Positions 1-10,833 of a DNA stretch of 64,000 bases are shown piece after piece. A program made the translations under genes and the position numbers. The stretch's first letter is position 1; each line of letters opens with the position of its first letter. The notes under the pieces were generated by a model, which was not told the DNA's origin, ran no database searches, and worked only from the letters and a program-made list of their open reading frames with translations. Origin of the DNA: Batrachochytrium dendrobatidis JAM81 (Eukaryota > Chytridiomycota > Chytridiomycetes > Rhizophydiales); contig NW_006281115.1 of the NCBI RefSeq assembly GCF_000203795.2, forward strand, positions 23,632 to 87,631, in the 5' to 3' direction.

Positions 1-27
1 ATCATTGACACATCATCAATCTGAATC

Positions 28-960
28 CTAATTCGGTTCTTGAAATTCCAAACCATGCTTTATCATAAACCTTTTCAATTCTTGTCTGATAATGTATACT
101 CTTCTGCTTGCATCTCTATACTCTTGTTCCAATTTCTTTTCAGTGTCTGGACTGTACTTTGGTTTAGATATCTCTTCCCCTCTTGCTAGCGCTGACCATT
201 GCTCCAATCCAAAAGCTATATATTCATTATAGGCTTTCCATTTTTCTTTTACAATCTTTTTAGACGCTACAAACTTTTTCTTTATACCATCAAAGGTTCT
301 CTGATATTTTTGGCTTAATCCAGCTATTTGATTTGGAACAGTATTAGCAGACTCGCCTTGTCCCATTGGTTGTTGTTGGTCTTGACTGGAAGTGCTTGGA
401 CTGGGTTGATCAATCGGTTGTTTTCGATCTCGCTTTGGAGCACTTGGACTGGGTTCATTAGTTGAACCAGACGCTTGACTGGAAATGCTTGGACTGATTT
501 CATTGATTGGCCGTTTCCGACTTTGTTTTGGAGTACTTGGACTGGGTTGATCCATTGATTGTTGTTGCTGACTTTGTTTGGAAGCGTTTGGATCAACTTC
601 ATCAATTTGTTGTTGCTGGTTTTGTCTGGAAATCAGTAAATCAATCACATCCATTATGCGCTTTCGACCTTGTTTGAAAGTACTTGGACCAGTTATAGTT
701 GCTGTCGATTGTTGACCTTGAGTGGGAGTGTTTAAACCGGGTTGATCCATTGGTTGTTGCCGGATCCGGTCGGAAAGGCTTAAATCCACTGGTTCTTGCT
801 GATATTCATTGGAAGTGCCTGGACTGGGTTTATCAGTTGGATCAGACACTTGGCTTGAAGTGCCTGATGCTTGGGGTGAATCATCGTTATCAGTCGGGAT
901 CAATATTGCATTAGTGGTTGCTGCTGCAGTCAGTAAGAGTAAAATATCAACCAATTTCAT
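28..960 (-). CDS. Secreted repeat-family protein, copy A
   Basis: A 310-residue single-exon protein of unknown function. Translation probably starts at the ATG at 960; upstream in-frame codons are not ATG. The N-terminus is a signal peptide (MKLVDILLLLTAAATTNA, then AILIPTD). The middle, about residues 30-210, is low-complexity and rich in Gln, Pro, Ser and Thr, built from imperfect modules of about 14-16 residues with cores such as DQPSPSTPKQ followed by a basic RKRP or a QQQP tail. The last 95 residues form a charged, probably helical domain ending HGLEFQEPN that is conserved in the three paralogues in this window. A TATA box (CATATAAATA, complement of 1,045-1,054) lies about 85 bases upstream. 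It looks like a secreted effector candidate; no catalytic motif is visible. Confidence 0.8.
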   Translation of the reverse strand: MKLVDILLLLTAAATTNAILIPTDNDDSPQASGTSSQVSDPTDKPSPGTSNEYQQEPVDLSLSDRIRQQPMDQPGLNTPTQGQQSTATITGPSTFKQGRKRIMDVIDLLISRQNQQQQIDEVDPNASKQSQQQQSMDQPSPSTPKQSRKRPINEISPSISSQASGSTNEPSPSAPKRDRKQPIDQPSPSTSSQDQQQPMGQGESANTVPNQIAGLSQKYQRTFDGIKKKFVASKKIVKEKWKAYNEYIAFGLEQWSALARGEEISKPKYSPDTEKKLEQEYRDASRRVYIIRQELKRFMIKHGLEFQEPN

Positions 961-972
961 CAGATTGGTCAA

Positions 973-3099
973 TGGGTTTAAACTATTAGCAGAAAGTAGA
1001 GTGTTAAAACTGGTGTCGATTATAGGAATGAAGGCACTCGATTGTATTTATATGTTTTGTATAGCAAACCAACCCTAACCCTTTTAGGTTAACCAACAAC
1101 ACAGGGTTACTTGATTGCTTGTAATGAGCCAATATCAAACTAGACAGTATGTTACCCCTATTCATAATATCATATTGATCAATTTGATGATCGTGTCGAT
1201 TAAATTATGCTTTTACAACCCTTTGATCAGGTATATTGAAAAGCACCCTTCAAGAGTGTTGTGTAACCGCAAGTGCTTTGTTTTACAACCGTATTCATCC
1301 TGCAATGACTGTATTCTGCATTGCAACATACAATGGTTACCACACATTGACTGCATTACTTGTTTGATATACAACAACCATCATATGACACACAATCAGA
1401 CTATAGTGTTGAATCTACATTTTGTGCACTATTAGTAATCATACATTGTACGATCACCAAGTTTGAACCCACATTCATGTATTGTGTTGGACTGTCAATG
1501 TTGTCAATACAGCTCTGTATACACATGTGTTGTGTTCATTACCATCCAACTCAATCTCACCATTTCAATCAATCTTGGTCAATGTTGATGATTTACACGC
1601 TAATTCATTATCCAATCTTGTCTGACATTATTATTGGCTTTAATCACGTTTGGTTTATACAACTGCCATGATTTGTACTACCATTATCATTGTGTATCTG
1701 ATCACCAAACATTCCAATACATCAATAGTACCACAGTGTAAACAGTAATACAGTTGATCAGTCTTGTGGCAAGACTTTTCATTCAAGTTTGTATTTGGAA
1801 ATACTCGATACTGAGCAAATGATCGATTATGTTGTACAAACGGGTTATTAGCAGTGAATGAGTAATCAACCAGACTGTTTACAATGTAATCAGACTAAAT
1901 ACACACAATACTACCAATCTATGCAACAAACATGTATCAACCAAAATAACAGACATTTCTAAAACCAACCCGTGATAAAGGACGGATTGGGCTGTCATAT
2001 ATATGGTTGCATATCTACCAAACAGATCCAGGCCGTACCATTATGCATGATATCACCCTGTTGTGGTTCAGTTATATCCACAACATTGTGTCTAGTACAC
2101 ATCCAACCCTCAACGCGCCAGAATAAAATCGAAACCACTTGCCAATAGATTCATGGCATTGTACTAGCGTATACGCTTGGTCTGATGGTGACTAGTTGTA
2201 TGCCAAACATGAGAGCATCCGGCAGCCAACCCTAGATGTTGTGCACATTTGGTGAATACAAGTACAGTTGGATGTCACGGATAGCAACAATCGACATGAC
2301 AGTGGACACTATTGGACATGTACACTGCAATGTGACTGTCAGCAACCATCACCATCAGTGTGTATCATGTGTTTAAAAAGTACTCGCATGCATTGGATTC
2401 AACACCACGTTTGTGATTGGGTTTGATTGGATTGTATTGTATTGGTGGTGTTGTATTGCATATATCAGTAGATTGTGTGCTGATTTGAATGACATGATCA
2501 TCCATTATGGTTCATGTACACGATGACAATCTGACCTGTTGACACGGCCAGTTTGTTGAACGACCTGCCAATCCCCAATTCAATTATAGTACAACGTCAC
2601 TCATTCAGTGTATCAACGACAGATTGCCGAGTTTGATGTTGATCATGTTGTGACACAATCAGCAATGTTTGACGTATACAGTCTAGATTGACCTAAAATG
2701 ACCATGCAGTCATACCAATGGAAAAGTCATGGTTTTGAAATACTGCAGCAACAGACTGTTGGATGCTGTTGTGTCCGAGTGATTCAAAACATGACCAATT
2801 GAACAATCAATCAAGTATTTGGTACACAGTGACAGTATATGCTGTGGTAATGGATTGTATGTGATGATAATTATCCATAATCAAGTGGAAATCTGACACT
2901 ACCTGATTACTTGATACATGACCACAATTGGAAATATCAACACAGCATACTAGTGAAGTTGATTATACACCAACAGCGATGCTTGTATATTGATTCGACC
3001 TACGGTGTGTTTCTGGGTTTGTTGACCCTACATGGTGTATTTGGCTTTTTCTGATCAGATTTGAAAGGTGCCGATTGTCACCCTTGAAGTTGCCGTCGT
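973..3099. other. Conserved intergenic DNA of the duplicated block
   Basis: No convincing gene. It lies between the divergent secreted gene and protease-like gene. The first 500 bases or so also recur near 15,100-15,560, 26,840-27,270 (inverted) and 32,530-33,050, so they behave as a shared promoter-proximal module. The rest recurs almost unchanged at 15,560-17,175. Short ORFs here lack codon structure and are not shared as proteins. Confidence 0.7.
1045..1054 (-). promoter_or_regulatory. TATA box of secreted gene copy A
   Basis: The minus strand reads CATATAAATA. The same box, in the same context after a conserved GGTTTGCTATAC stretch, is intact in the paralogue at 27,184-27,193. It is changed to CATACAAATA in the copy at 15,175-15,184. 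Confidence 0.6.
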
Positions 3100-3106
3100 T
3101 ATAAAA
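3100..3106 (+). promoter_or_regulatory. TATA box of protease-like gene, copy 1
   Basis: TATAAAA within cgttataaaacggc. The first downstream ATG is only 9 bases away at 3,115. Transcription would normally begin about 30 bases downstream, which favours the second in-frame ATG at 3,157 as the true start. The other copy of the block reads TTACAAAAC at the same place. Confidence 0.5.
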
Positions 3107-3114
3107 CGGCAGTC

Positions 3115-4816
3115 ATGTATCAGATTCAACCCATTTTCATCACACTACTCGGTACAATGTTGATTACTCTAGAATGCGTTCTACTTGCGTTACAAGCGGT
3201 TGCTGCAGTTCGACTTGCATTACATCCACCAGTTGGAATTGTCAGTCAATCGAACAATAGGCTGTCAAAACGATCATCCGTTGTGTTGGGTGGTGATATC
3301 ACAAAATGCTACACAATGAAAGTCAATGTTCATGGAATCAATGTATGTATCATGTCATGCATTGTAGTTTGATATCAATTTGTACCACGTTGAATCAATC
3401 TCACACTTGTTTAAAATAGTTGGATTTACGAGTCGATTCATCAGTTTCCAGTATAATGGTACCACTTCCTAGTTCAAGCAACGATCTAGGTTTGACTCCA
3501 GAAAGTATTTCAAGTGGGAAGCCCGTTACTATAAGGTACAAAAGCAGAAAGTATAAAGGGTTTAGTTTCGACACCGATGTGACGATTCCGGGTACTAGGA
3601 TAACTGGAATCAATTTACCAGTAATAGCAGTTAAAAAACAATCGGCAAGTCTGGTTGGTATTGGTGGAAACCCCGATCAAGGAGTATTTGGAATTGGCTA
3701 CTCCTCGTTGTCAGATCATCATTCACGAGTCACTGCGATAGATGCTTTGTACAATGGTGGTGTCATTACTAATAACGAGGTTGGCCTTGAACTATGTCCG
3801 TATAAAATGCTTTCAAAAAGCTCCATCAATATAGGAAATATGGATGTAACTCCAAAATGTGGAACGGATGGAAGGAGTGTTGCATGGGTAGACTCACCAA
3901 CAAACGATCAGTTTACTGTCAATATCAAGAGTATACTAGTCAATGGCGAACAAGTGGATCTACCCAAGGAATTTCAAAAGCATATATTAAAGAATGGTCA
4001 TACTTTGTACTCATATCTACAAACATGCTTTGTATATATGTATTTTCCTAGAGTAGTCGTGGAAACGCTGGTTGCTGCTATTGTTGGTAGTGATGCGATC
4101 ACTGTCAAAAAGACTAAATCCAAACACAAGCACAAGCTCAGCAAAACAGAAATTAAAAAAATATTTTGGGAAAACCGTCTAATCCTCAAATCCAAACTTA
4201 GTATCAATTGGGACAGGATGCCAACGATTTCAATTACAATGTTTGCTGAAAACCCCGTGACTGATGACAATCGCAACTCCGTTGTAACGATCACACTGGG
4301 TCCTAGAGACTATCTACAGAGATATGATTCTAAATATGGTAAATATCTGACAATTGTATGCAATATGTGTTGTTTGATTAACCTGACTAATATACATGTT
4401 GGATTATAGTTAGATTTATTGTAGAAGCTGGTCCAAATGAAAATGCAGCTCTTGGTATACCATTTATGAACCGACTTAGATTGGTATTTGATCGACAAAA
4501 TAAACGCATTGGGCTTGGTCCTGGATGTGGATGCGAAGCCGTGACTGATGGATATCCTACTATTTCGAATGCTGATCAGGTGCTCTGGCCATTACCACAG
4601 TAAGTTGTTTGATATTGGTGTGTGGATGTGTCGATTGATATACTGATCATGAATTTGATGCATATTGTTAGATTGCCTAAACAACCAAGCGGTTCAAGTT
4701 CAGGTGACACATCTACTCTCAGGAGATCATTTTCGCGATTTGGTAGTACTCTCCGTGATAGTATTCGTCGTAGTAGTAGGCGGTCAAAGCCTAATTACGA
4801 GAAACTTGATGGCTAA
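3115..4816 (+). CDS. Secreted aspartyl-protease-like protein (A1 fold), copy 1
   Basis: Four exons by splice consensus and phase: 3,115-3,342, 3,420-4,338, 4,410-4,599 and 4,672-4,816, giving 493 residues (479 if the ATG at 3,157 is used). A hydrophobic signal sequence (MLITLECVLLALQAVAAV) is followed by a pepsin-like fold. The block QGVFGIGYSSLSD and the C-terminal LGIPFMNRLRLVFDRQNKR with IGLGPGC after it match conserved A1 segments. The catalytic motifs look degraded: the first reads VDSSVSS instead of DTGSS, and the region of the second reads KNGHT instead of D-T/S-G-T. It is therefore probably a non-proteolytic relative, or one with altered chemistry. The tail (exon 4) is Ser/Arg-rich. 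Introns are 70-77 bases. Confidence 0.75.
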
Positions 4817-5845
4817 ACATATAGTAATAAAACTGGTTATTTGTTGAATGTATGATGACCATGATTATTTTATAGTTGGTATGATGTACGTTAGGACTCT
4901 TGGTGGTAACAATCATCAACTACAACTGATCAAGTAGTTGTACCTGAAAAAACTCACCACGCTGTCAAGAGTCACACAACGACTCACAATAAACTCGACT
5001 GAATACAATTCATTAGTGACAAACTGATACTATATGTATTTTTAATGTGGTGTGTCCATGTTTGATTGTGTGATGTGTTCAAGCCGTGCGTGTATTAGAT
5101 CAGTCCAGTGTGTATCGTAGTTGTTTGGTGCACAATGATCACGCATAATATTGTATTAGTAATACATGGTATTGATTGAATACACATCATGATCGCGTAG
5201 CTCAATCATGGTATGCATTGTTTGAATCCATCACTGTATATCTGGATGATCATGCCAATATTGGATGCGCAATATCAACTGTTGGAATATGGTATACTGC
5301 TGCAAATATCATGGTTATCACATTCCATTAGCATGCCTGATCATATTGCACCAATCGACCAGTATACGACCACTGCATACATCAACATGTGTATAATGAC
5401 CATATTGTTGGCATTGTATATTCAACATGTGATACTCGACACTTGACAAAGTTGATACTGCGACTGATGTGTGTGATCAGTCAGGCTATTGATGCAACCA
5501 TTTTGACACCACAATCAACGAGTCAAACCAGTCAAATTGGTCGGATCTGATATCAACACGCATGACTATTGTTGGTATTGGTGTTGCATGTGTCAATACG
5601 ACATGTCAAGCAATATCATATCGACACAATACACACATGCATGTCAGTATCATCAATGTGTACAACTATGCAATATACAATCAACTGTATTGTATTGGAA
5701 ATACAAGTGTCAATGTACAATATGATATGATACCAACCAAGACTGTGTACAATAATCAGATATAATGCATGTACATACAATTTTATTGTAAATTAAATAA
5801 AATGACAATTGAATCGGTTGAAATCAGTCCAGATTAGCATTCAAG
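4817..5845. other. Intergenic DNA
   Basis: No supported gene. The part to about 5,072 belongs to the duplicated block. A short stretch near 5,336-5,400 resembles part of the inverted-repeat arm near 30,180-30,240 (shared text such as gatcatattgcaccaatcgac with small changes), so fragments of that repeat are dispersed. The remaining ORFs look random. Confidence 0.5.
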
Positions 5846-6661
5846 TCAATTGGATGAATCGTCATTTTTGGGTCGCTGAAAGAGTGATTTCAATCCATTC
5901 ATAAACTTGGAAAAACCTTTCCGTTTATTGGAAGGAACTCTTTGTTCAAAGTATCCAGATCCAGATCCAGATGGTGTATCCGGTGATGGTTGTGAATCTT
6001 GACTTTGTTGATCACTAGGTTTTTTGCGCTGTTGCTGATCACTAGGTTTTCGACCAAGACTCTTGTTGTATTCTAATGATTGTTTTTCAAGGTAGCTTCT
6101 AATGAAAGGATTTGAGTTGATATCATAAAGTTTGCGACCAAATAATTTAGGATTCCAAGATTCTCCAAAAATGAGATCCACAAGCTCTACATTGATTTGC
6201 TCTACTTTAACTGTAAGATAACTATACTTGGACTCGCAGCCTTGAAGACTTTTTTTAAGATTGGCAAGTTTGGATTTTTGGATTTCAAGATCAAGCTTAG
6301 TCTTTCGAATTTCAACATTATATTCTGGACCGTCACCGCTTGTTTGAGATATATATCCCAAAACTTGAATCTTTTTTTTCAAGCGCTTTACCAGTTTATG
6401 TTGATGGTCATATTGAGGTTTTAACGAGCCATATAGTTTTTCTTGTTCATCACGACCATGTTCTAGCTCTATGTACTCCTTGAGCAAATCCTTGATGATG
6501 TTTGAAAGTGGATCAAGACCACCTAAGCCTATACCGTTTGGATTATGAGTTGGCGAGATGATAGACTCGGTGCTTGTAGTTGCACTGGGATCGATTGGAT
6601 TGGCAATAGTAATCGAGCATGCAAGCAAGATCGATGACAATACAGCAACTGCGAGTTTCAT
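5846..6661 (-). CDS. Secreted coiled-coil protein, family member 1
   Basis: A 271-residue single-exon protein of unknown function. The start is set at the ATG at 6,661, where a typical signal peptide begins (MKLAVAVLSSILLACSITIA, then NPIDPS). It shares this leader and an adjoining Ser/Thr-rich spacer with the genes at 22,093 and 29,169. Residues of roughly 55-180 are strongly charged and heptad-like (LVKRLKKKIQV, KSKLANLKKSLQG), so a coiled coil is likely. The C-terminal third is Gln/Ser/Pro-rich with short repeats (RKPSDQQ) and ends with a basic patch (NKRKGFSKFMNGLKSLF). Its promoter shares the element GCTTTTAATATTA (complement of 6,743-6,755) and an AAAGGGAGA-type segment with its paralogues. 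A secreted effector role is inference. Confidence 0.78.
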   Translation of the reverse strand: MKLAVAVLSSILLACSITIANPIDPSATTSTESIISPTHNPNGIGLGGLDPLSNIIKDLLKEYIELEHGRDEQEKLYGSLKPQYDHQHKLVKRLKKKIQVLGYISQTSGDGPEYNVEIRKTKLDLEIQKSKLANLKKSLQGCESKYSYLTVKVEQINVELVDLIFGESWNPKLFGRKLYDINSNPFIRSYLEKQSLEYNKSLGRKPSDQQQRKKPSDQQSQDSQPSPDTPSGSGSGYFEQRVPSNKRKGFSKFMNGLKSLFQRPKNDDSSN

Positions 6662-6742
6662 TCTACTGGTTTGGTTGAGCAAGTTGTAATGTCATTCAAC
6701 AGGTCAAGTTTTGGATTGTATTTATGTCGGTTATTGAGTGGA

Positions 6743-6755
6743 TAATATTAAAAGC
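6743..6755 (-). promoter_or_regulatory. Conserved promoter element of the coiled-coil family
   Basis: GCTTTTAATATTA on the minus strand, about 80-95 bases upstream of the ATG at 6,661. Exactly the same 13 bases occur at 21,998-22,010 and at 29,859-29,871 (minus) at similar distances from the starts of the two paralogous genes. Confidence 0.5.
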
Positions 6756-6761
6756 ATGTTT

Positions 6762-7186
6762 TTGGGTAGCCGTTTTAAGGGTTAGTGTTGTTGTCAGGGT
6801 TGTTGATTTGCCATCAATGCCAAACTTTGAAGAGTCTCCCTTTATATGATATCCGCAACCTTGGCTGAGCCGATATCTGACCATACATTCGAATATCATG
6901 TGGTTGATTACACAGCTTCACTCTGAAAAGGGTTAGGGTTAAGAAATGAGTACAAACCAAAACTGAAATGAGTTGACACTCGGCTATTAGTTGGTCATCA
7001 ATATGTGCCGTGATATTCCATGCTTGTTAAAATAGCAAGTGATTGGCATGATTCAACGTACAAGTAGTGTATAATGAGCATCGGATGATACTGTTTTACT
7101 TGAACAAGAGTGCTAAATCCGTTGGAATAATTGTAATTTAGTCGTCTATTTCTGTACTACATTTTACACCCTCATTGTTACACAAC
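6762..7186. other. Intergenic DNA with promoter-proximal similarity
   Basis: No gene seen. The part nearest the secreted gene (to about 6,900) is loosely alignable with the upstream regions at 21,850-22,000 and 29,870-30,000, including an AAAGGG segment and a TAAATCAATGCTAAC-like segment in the other two. It contains one GGGTTAGGGTTA stretch, too short to be a telomere array. Confidence 0.45.
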
Positions 7187-7399
7187 ATCAAATGTCTACA
7201 AAGGAAACAGCTGGAAATGGAATGCGTTTGTGGAAATAGGAAACATCATACACAAGATGACAGCAGTATTGCGTACATACAAATCAAAGTATGCTATCAT
7301 GATTGCCAACGGATTGATTGAAAACAACTTTATATCCAACTTGTCCATCAACAACCAACAACTCTGCAAGATCCTTTTTGCCAATATCACAGTATCTGG

Positions 7400-8043
7400 A
7401 TGGAAATACGGAACCGATTCAAACTGCTGTCAATCAATACTGTCATTCAACACTGCAAGGCTGACATTGACCAGTTGTCGAGGTCTCATTATCTCCAAAG
7501 AAAAACGGAATCCAGATCAGATTCGCTTGGAATGTTGGCAACGGAACTGACTGTTTGTTGCTACATCAAGACTCGTCAGTACAGACCCACACAATACAAT
7601 GTAAAAGGTATCAGGCAACCAGATACAAATGAACTGTTTGTCTGCAATATGCTGCATCATATTGGAATGGGTCCTGAAACTCGTTGTATCATTGCATCTC
7701 ACAGCACCAAAACAGTCTGCATTGCTATCAAGTATTGCCATGTGGTGCTATTGTCCGAGTTGACAAGGATACAGCAAACAATACCCAACTTTAATTGGAT
7801 TTGATATTTCGTATCCTGTGTATATGCAATTGTGCTGTCAACTCATCAAACTGCGGTCAAGTCGATGATAAAGCAATGATTGTCGACTTTTGTATCGAAA
7901 AACAGTCAAAAGATTACATTAAAACAGACATTATGGACAGATTCTACAAAGGAAATGGTAAATCCCATTATTCTGGGTTGATGCAAATCGCAGTCAAAAC
8001 AACAAACGCTGTAAACATGGATACGATGAACAAGTCGTTGTAG
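7400..8043 (+). pseudogene. Decayed kinase-like or Crinkler C-terminal domain
   Basis: Two protein-like segments lie in different frames with no plausible start. The first (about 7,590-7,800) reads KGIRQPDTNELFVCNMLHH and then IGMGPETRCIIA and SELTRIQ. The second (7,795-8,043) reads NCGQVDDKAMIVDF followed by KTDIMDRFYKGNGKSHYSG. The order (a GxGP-type loop, a Asn-Cys-Gly region, then an IVDF that could correspond to a kinase DFG-type strand) resembles a protein-kinase-like domain. The relationship is tentative. The frame break near 7,800 and missing ends argue for a relic rather than a gene. Confidence 0.35.
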
Positions 8044-9945
8044 GAATGGAATGCAAGCTGCTGGAGAGTATTGAGCGAGCCAAATCAGAGATTGATGGAT
8101 TGGTTTAAAATGGGGTAATGGACTGATATTTGAAACGATTTACAACGATATGTCCATGATCTTGAAGCAACAGTTGCAGTTCTAATGGAATATTTTGTTG
8201 GTAGCATTCATCTTTAAATGTAGGCATATTGGTATCCAGCAACAATGGGAAATGTGTAATATTACAACTGTAATGTCTGGACAACTGACTGTCTGAATAA
8301 CAGTAACTATTTCCAGTGATACTGATTTGTAAACACTCGAATTATTCAACAACACTCTATCAATGCATTTGCAAGAGTCATTGGACGTATCTGTTGTTTG
8401 AAAGTTGATTCGCATACATTCAGAAGTGGAAGTTATGAAGCTTATTTCCATGCAGACACGATCAATGTATTACTTTCTGTTGGATAGGCTGTATCATCTG
8501 TCATCAATTCAGACACACTTGTCAGTCCTGTTCCGTATACAATGAGTCACATATGGACACCAATGCAACAATCAAGAATCAATTGTCATTTACAAGTCCG
8601 AATTGCCAACCAACAATCGTACTAATGGACCAACGGACCAATGCCAAAACACCTGCACATCAGACAGTTTATTGGACATGACTTGATTGTTTTTGAAAAC
8701 TGTTTGAAAACTGCTTGATGACTCGAGTAATCCAATCACACATTGCTGGCAATTAAATGGAACTATACAATGTGTCATGTATACATTGGATACCATCAGT
8801 TTATCAGTGACTATCTGGTATTTGTTTATGCATGATTAGTTGGACTACTATTTGCAATCAATGCAATCACTGGTGTCAATGACTGATAACAATAAAACCA
8901 AACGATTGACCACATCAGATTATACAGGTTCATTCTGGAATGTAACTTTGCATCGATATTGTAAATATCAACCAGAATCCGAGCCAAACGAGTCAAACGA
9001 GTGTCGCAAGGTTGCATTCATTTGAAAATACTCGATATCAGGCTAAAGTTGCATGTGAAATGGTCATTTGTACAAGGTTAAACAACCTCGATATTTACAA
9101 TCAATGTGATGTTGGAACAGAGCTGCTATTTCCGAATTTAAAAGTCCAAATCGTACACATTGTTATCAAGTCTAATCCACACCCTTCATGTCATACCATG
9201 TCATGCTTGATAGTTTCATACACTGCTGCAAGAGTTGTATTGTGTGTATTTCGAGTATTTCCATCACTCCATCACACTATATTGGCTCAAACAACTCGAA
9301 CAGATTGTCATAATCTGACATGATTCCAAAATAATTGCAATCGGTTATATTTGACATGATCGGATCATTGTAAACCATTTGATTTCAGTAATTCAAGATT
9401 AAACAAGCCAATGTTACTTTTTCCAAATTTGAATCAGCATGTTGTTGTAATATCGTCAATATTGTGAGCAACTCTGAGCAGACACTTGGACATTCAGTAT
9501 CAAGTGATATTGGATACTTTCAAATATGTATCCAGTGATAAATGAGCGGTGATGTGTTTGAAATCAATTTACCATTACAAACCATTGTGTATTTGCCAAT
9601 ACACTTGATGGTATCAATGACCACTAATGGATTCAACTTGCATTCCGAATGAGCCATTGTGTGGTAACCCAATTGTTTAGTATTGGTTGTTATTTGATAA
9701 TGTCACATTTTGTGTCCTGCCATGAGATTGATTTCATCTGAACATTTGACAATCGTGCAAGAAACATTGATTGAACTCGTACAGTTTCATATGCAAGTGC
9801 ATCAGTAGTGTATCAACCAACGAGACCAATTTTGTTGATTGATACTCACTGATACTCGCTGGTAACTTGATGAAAATGTGTCAAGCCATGACTTTCATGA
9901 CAACACTGTACAAACTGTACGAGTTTAAAAGATTATTGGTGAATA
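8044..9945. other. Gene-free stretch, probably decayed
   Basis: Six-frame reading gives only short ORFs with no convincing protein continuity. I see no RNA gene. Some segments look like worn coding DNA, but none could be tied to a family. Confidence 0.4.
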
Positions 9946-10017
9946 TTGTCCAATTTGATTGTTGACTGCAATTATTTTGGTTGGTTCGAGTTTCATTCTT
10001 TTGTCAAAAAACATCAA

Positions 10018-10833
10018 ATGAATATTGAAACAACAAAGACAGCAACAACACAACTGTTGAATGAATACTACCAAATCAGCACTCAAGCCATACCAACACA
10101 GAGAGTCAAGTCTGAATGGCAGGATGACAACAAACGAGGTTTGTTTTTGGGAATCATCCAAGAGGGAGAAACCTCACACATCACTCGACTGCACAACCTG
10201 CTGACTGCCAACCAATTTGCAGAGCAGCAAGAGTTCTCAACCAAGATCCAGTTGGCAGACCTAAAACATCATTGTACATTCATTGATGACATGTTTGGGT
10301 ATTACATACTGCCATTCCACAAAGACTACAACGATTCATCCAGCTGGCACACTCCAGTTTCATCAAACCCAACATCAAGAACCAACTCTGCTGATGATCT
10401 GGACTATGTTGCAAAAGTGAGTGAGCTACAGCACAAGGACTTGAACAAGGTGGTTGAAAAGAGAGGCGGAGTCTGCTTGTTTTGCTGGAATAAGCTGTCC
10501 TTGCAAGGAGCACACATCATATCCCAAAAGAACATTGGAATGGCATACAACGAACCATCCATATTGCTACGATCTGGTTTGACACAGAAACATCAAATAC
10601 AGAACGGACTGTTGTTGTGTATCAAGTGCCATGACCAATTTGGTAAACTAAAGCAATATGTGGATGTAGTGGATGACAAACTGGTGATCAAAGTGATCAA
10701 TGAGACGAATGATCTGACAAGTGACAAGCACAAGAAGTGGATTGAGACAATTGAAGATTTGAAAGTTATCCGCAGAACAAGGCAAAAGAGATGGACTGAC
10801 ATTGACAAACAGTCGAATCCAACAGTGAAATGA
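10018..10833 (+). CDS. HNH endonuclease domain protein, possible Crinkler C-terminal type
   Basis: Start taken as the ATG at 10,018 (MNIETTKTATTQ), giving 271 residues; the open frame reaches back to 9,946 without an ATG, so an upstream exon or a lost N-terminus is possible. The C-terminal half carries a zinc-supported HNH finger: Cys153-x2-Cys156, GAHII with His166, QNGLLLC with Asn196 and Cys201, then Cys204-His205 in KCHDQF. This is the CxxC-H-N-CxxCH layout of HNH nucleases. Chytrid and plant-pathogen CRN13 effectors are reported to carry an HNH-like motif, so this may be an effector domain that lost, or never had, the Crinkler header. No header or signal peptide is visible. No introns are needed. 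Confidence 0.65.
   Translation: MNIETTKTATTQLLNEYYQISTQAIPTQRVKSEWQDDNKRGLFLGIIQEGETSHITRLHNLLTANQFAEQQEFSTKIQLADLKHHCTFIDDMFGYYILPFHKDYNDSSSWHTPVSSNPTSRTNSADDLDYVAKVSELQHKDLNKVVEKRGGVCLFCWNKLSLQGAHIISQKNIGMAYNEPSILLRSGLTQKHQIQNGLLLCIKCHDQFGKLKQYVDVVDDKLVIKVINETNDLTSDKHKKWIETIEDLKVIRRTRQKRWTDIDKQSNPTVK

Larger units (their letters stand above)
1..5072. repeat. Large duplicated block, copy 1
   Basis: This stretch matches about 13,690-18,965 in the same orientation: secreted repeat-family gene on the minus strand, about 2.1 kb of non-coding DNA, then an aspartyl-protease-like gene on the plus strand. The match stops near 5,072, where this copy reads gtgatgtgttc and the other gtgatattccc. The window starts inside the block, so the left edge is not visible. 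By eye the intergenic part (for example 2,340-2,700 against 16,459-16,820) differs at only a few bases, far less than the coding parts. Confidence 0.9.

Noticed and set aside
324..1078. Antisense and shifted ORFs over the secreted repeat genes
   Set aside because: Shadows of the repetitive coding sequence in other frames; the same occurs at 14,215-15,131 and 32,063-32,619.
1066..1090. CCCTAACCC text, also near 6,925, 27,160 and 35,440
   Set aside because: Only one or two telomere-like units each, inside otherwise unique or promoter DNA; not a telomere array.
5190..5215. tRNA-like 5' text (gcgtagctcaatcatgg)
   Set aside because: Resembles an A box, but no acceptor stem, anticodon arm or B box follows at the right spacing.
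7230..7550. Extension of the kinase-like relic to 7,230
   Set aside because: Text in this frame is less protein-like and could not be linked to the downstream segments.
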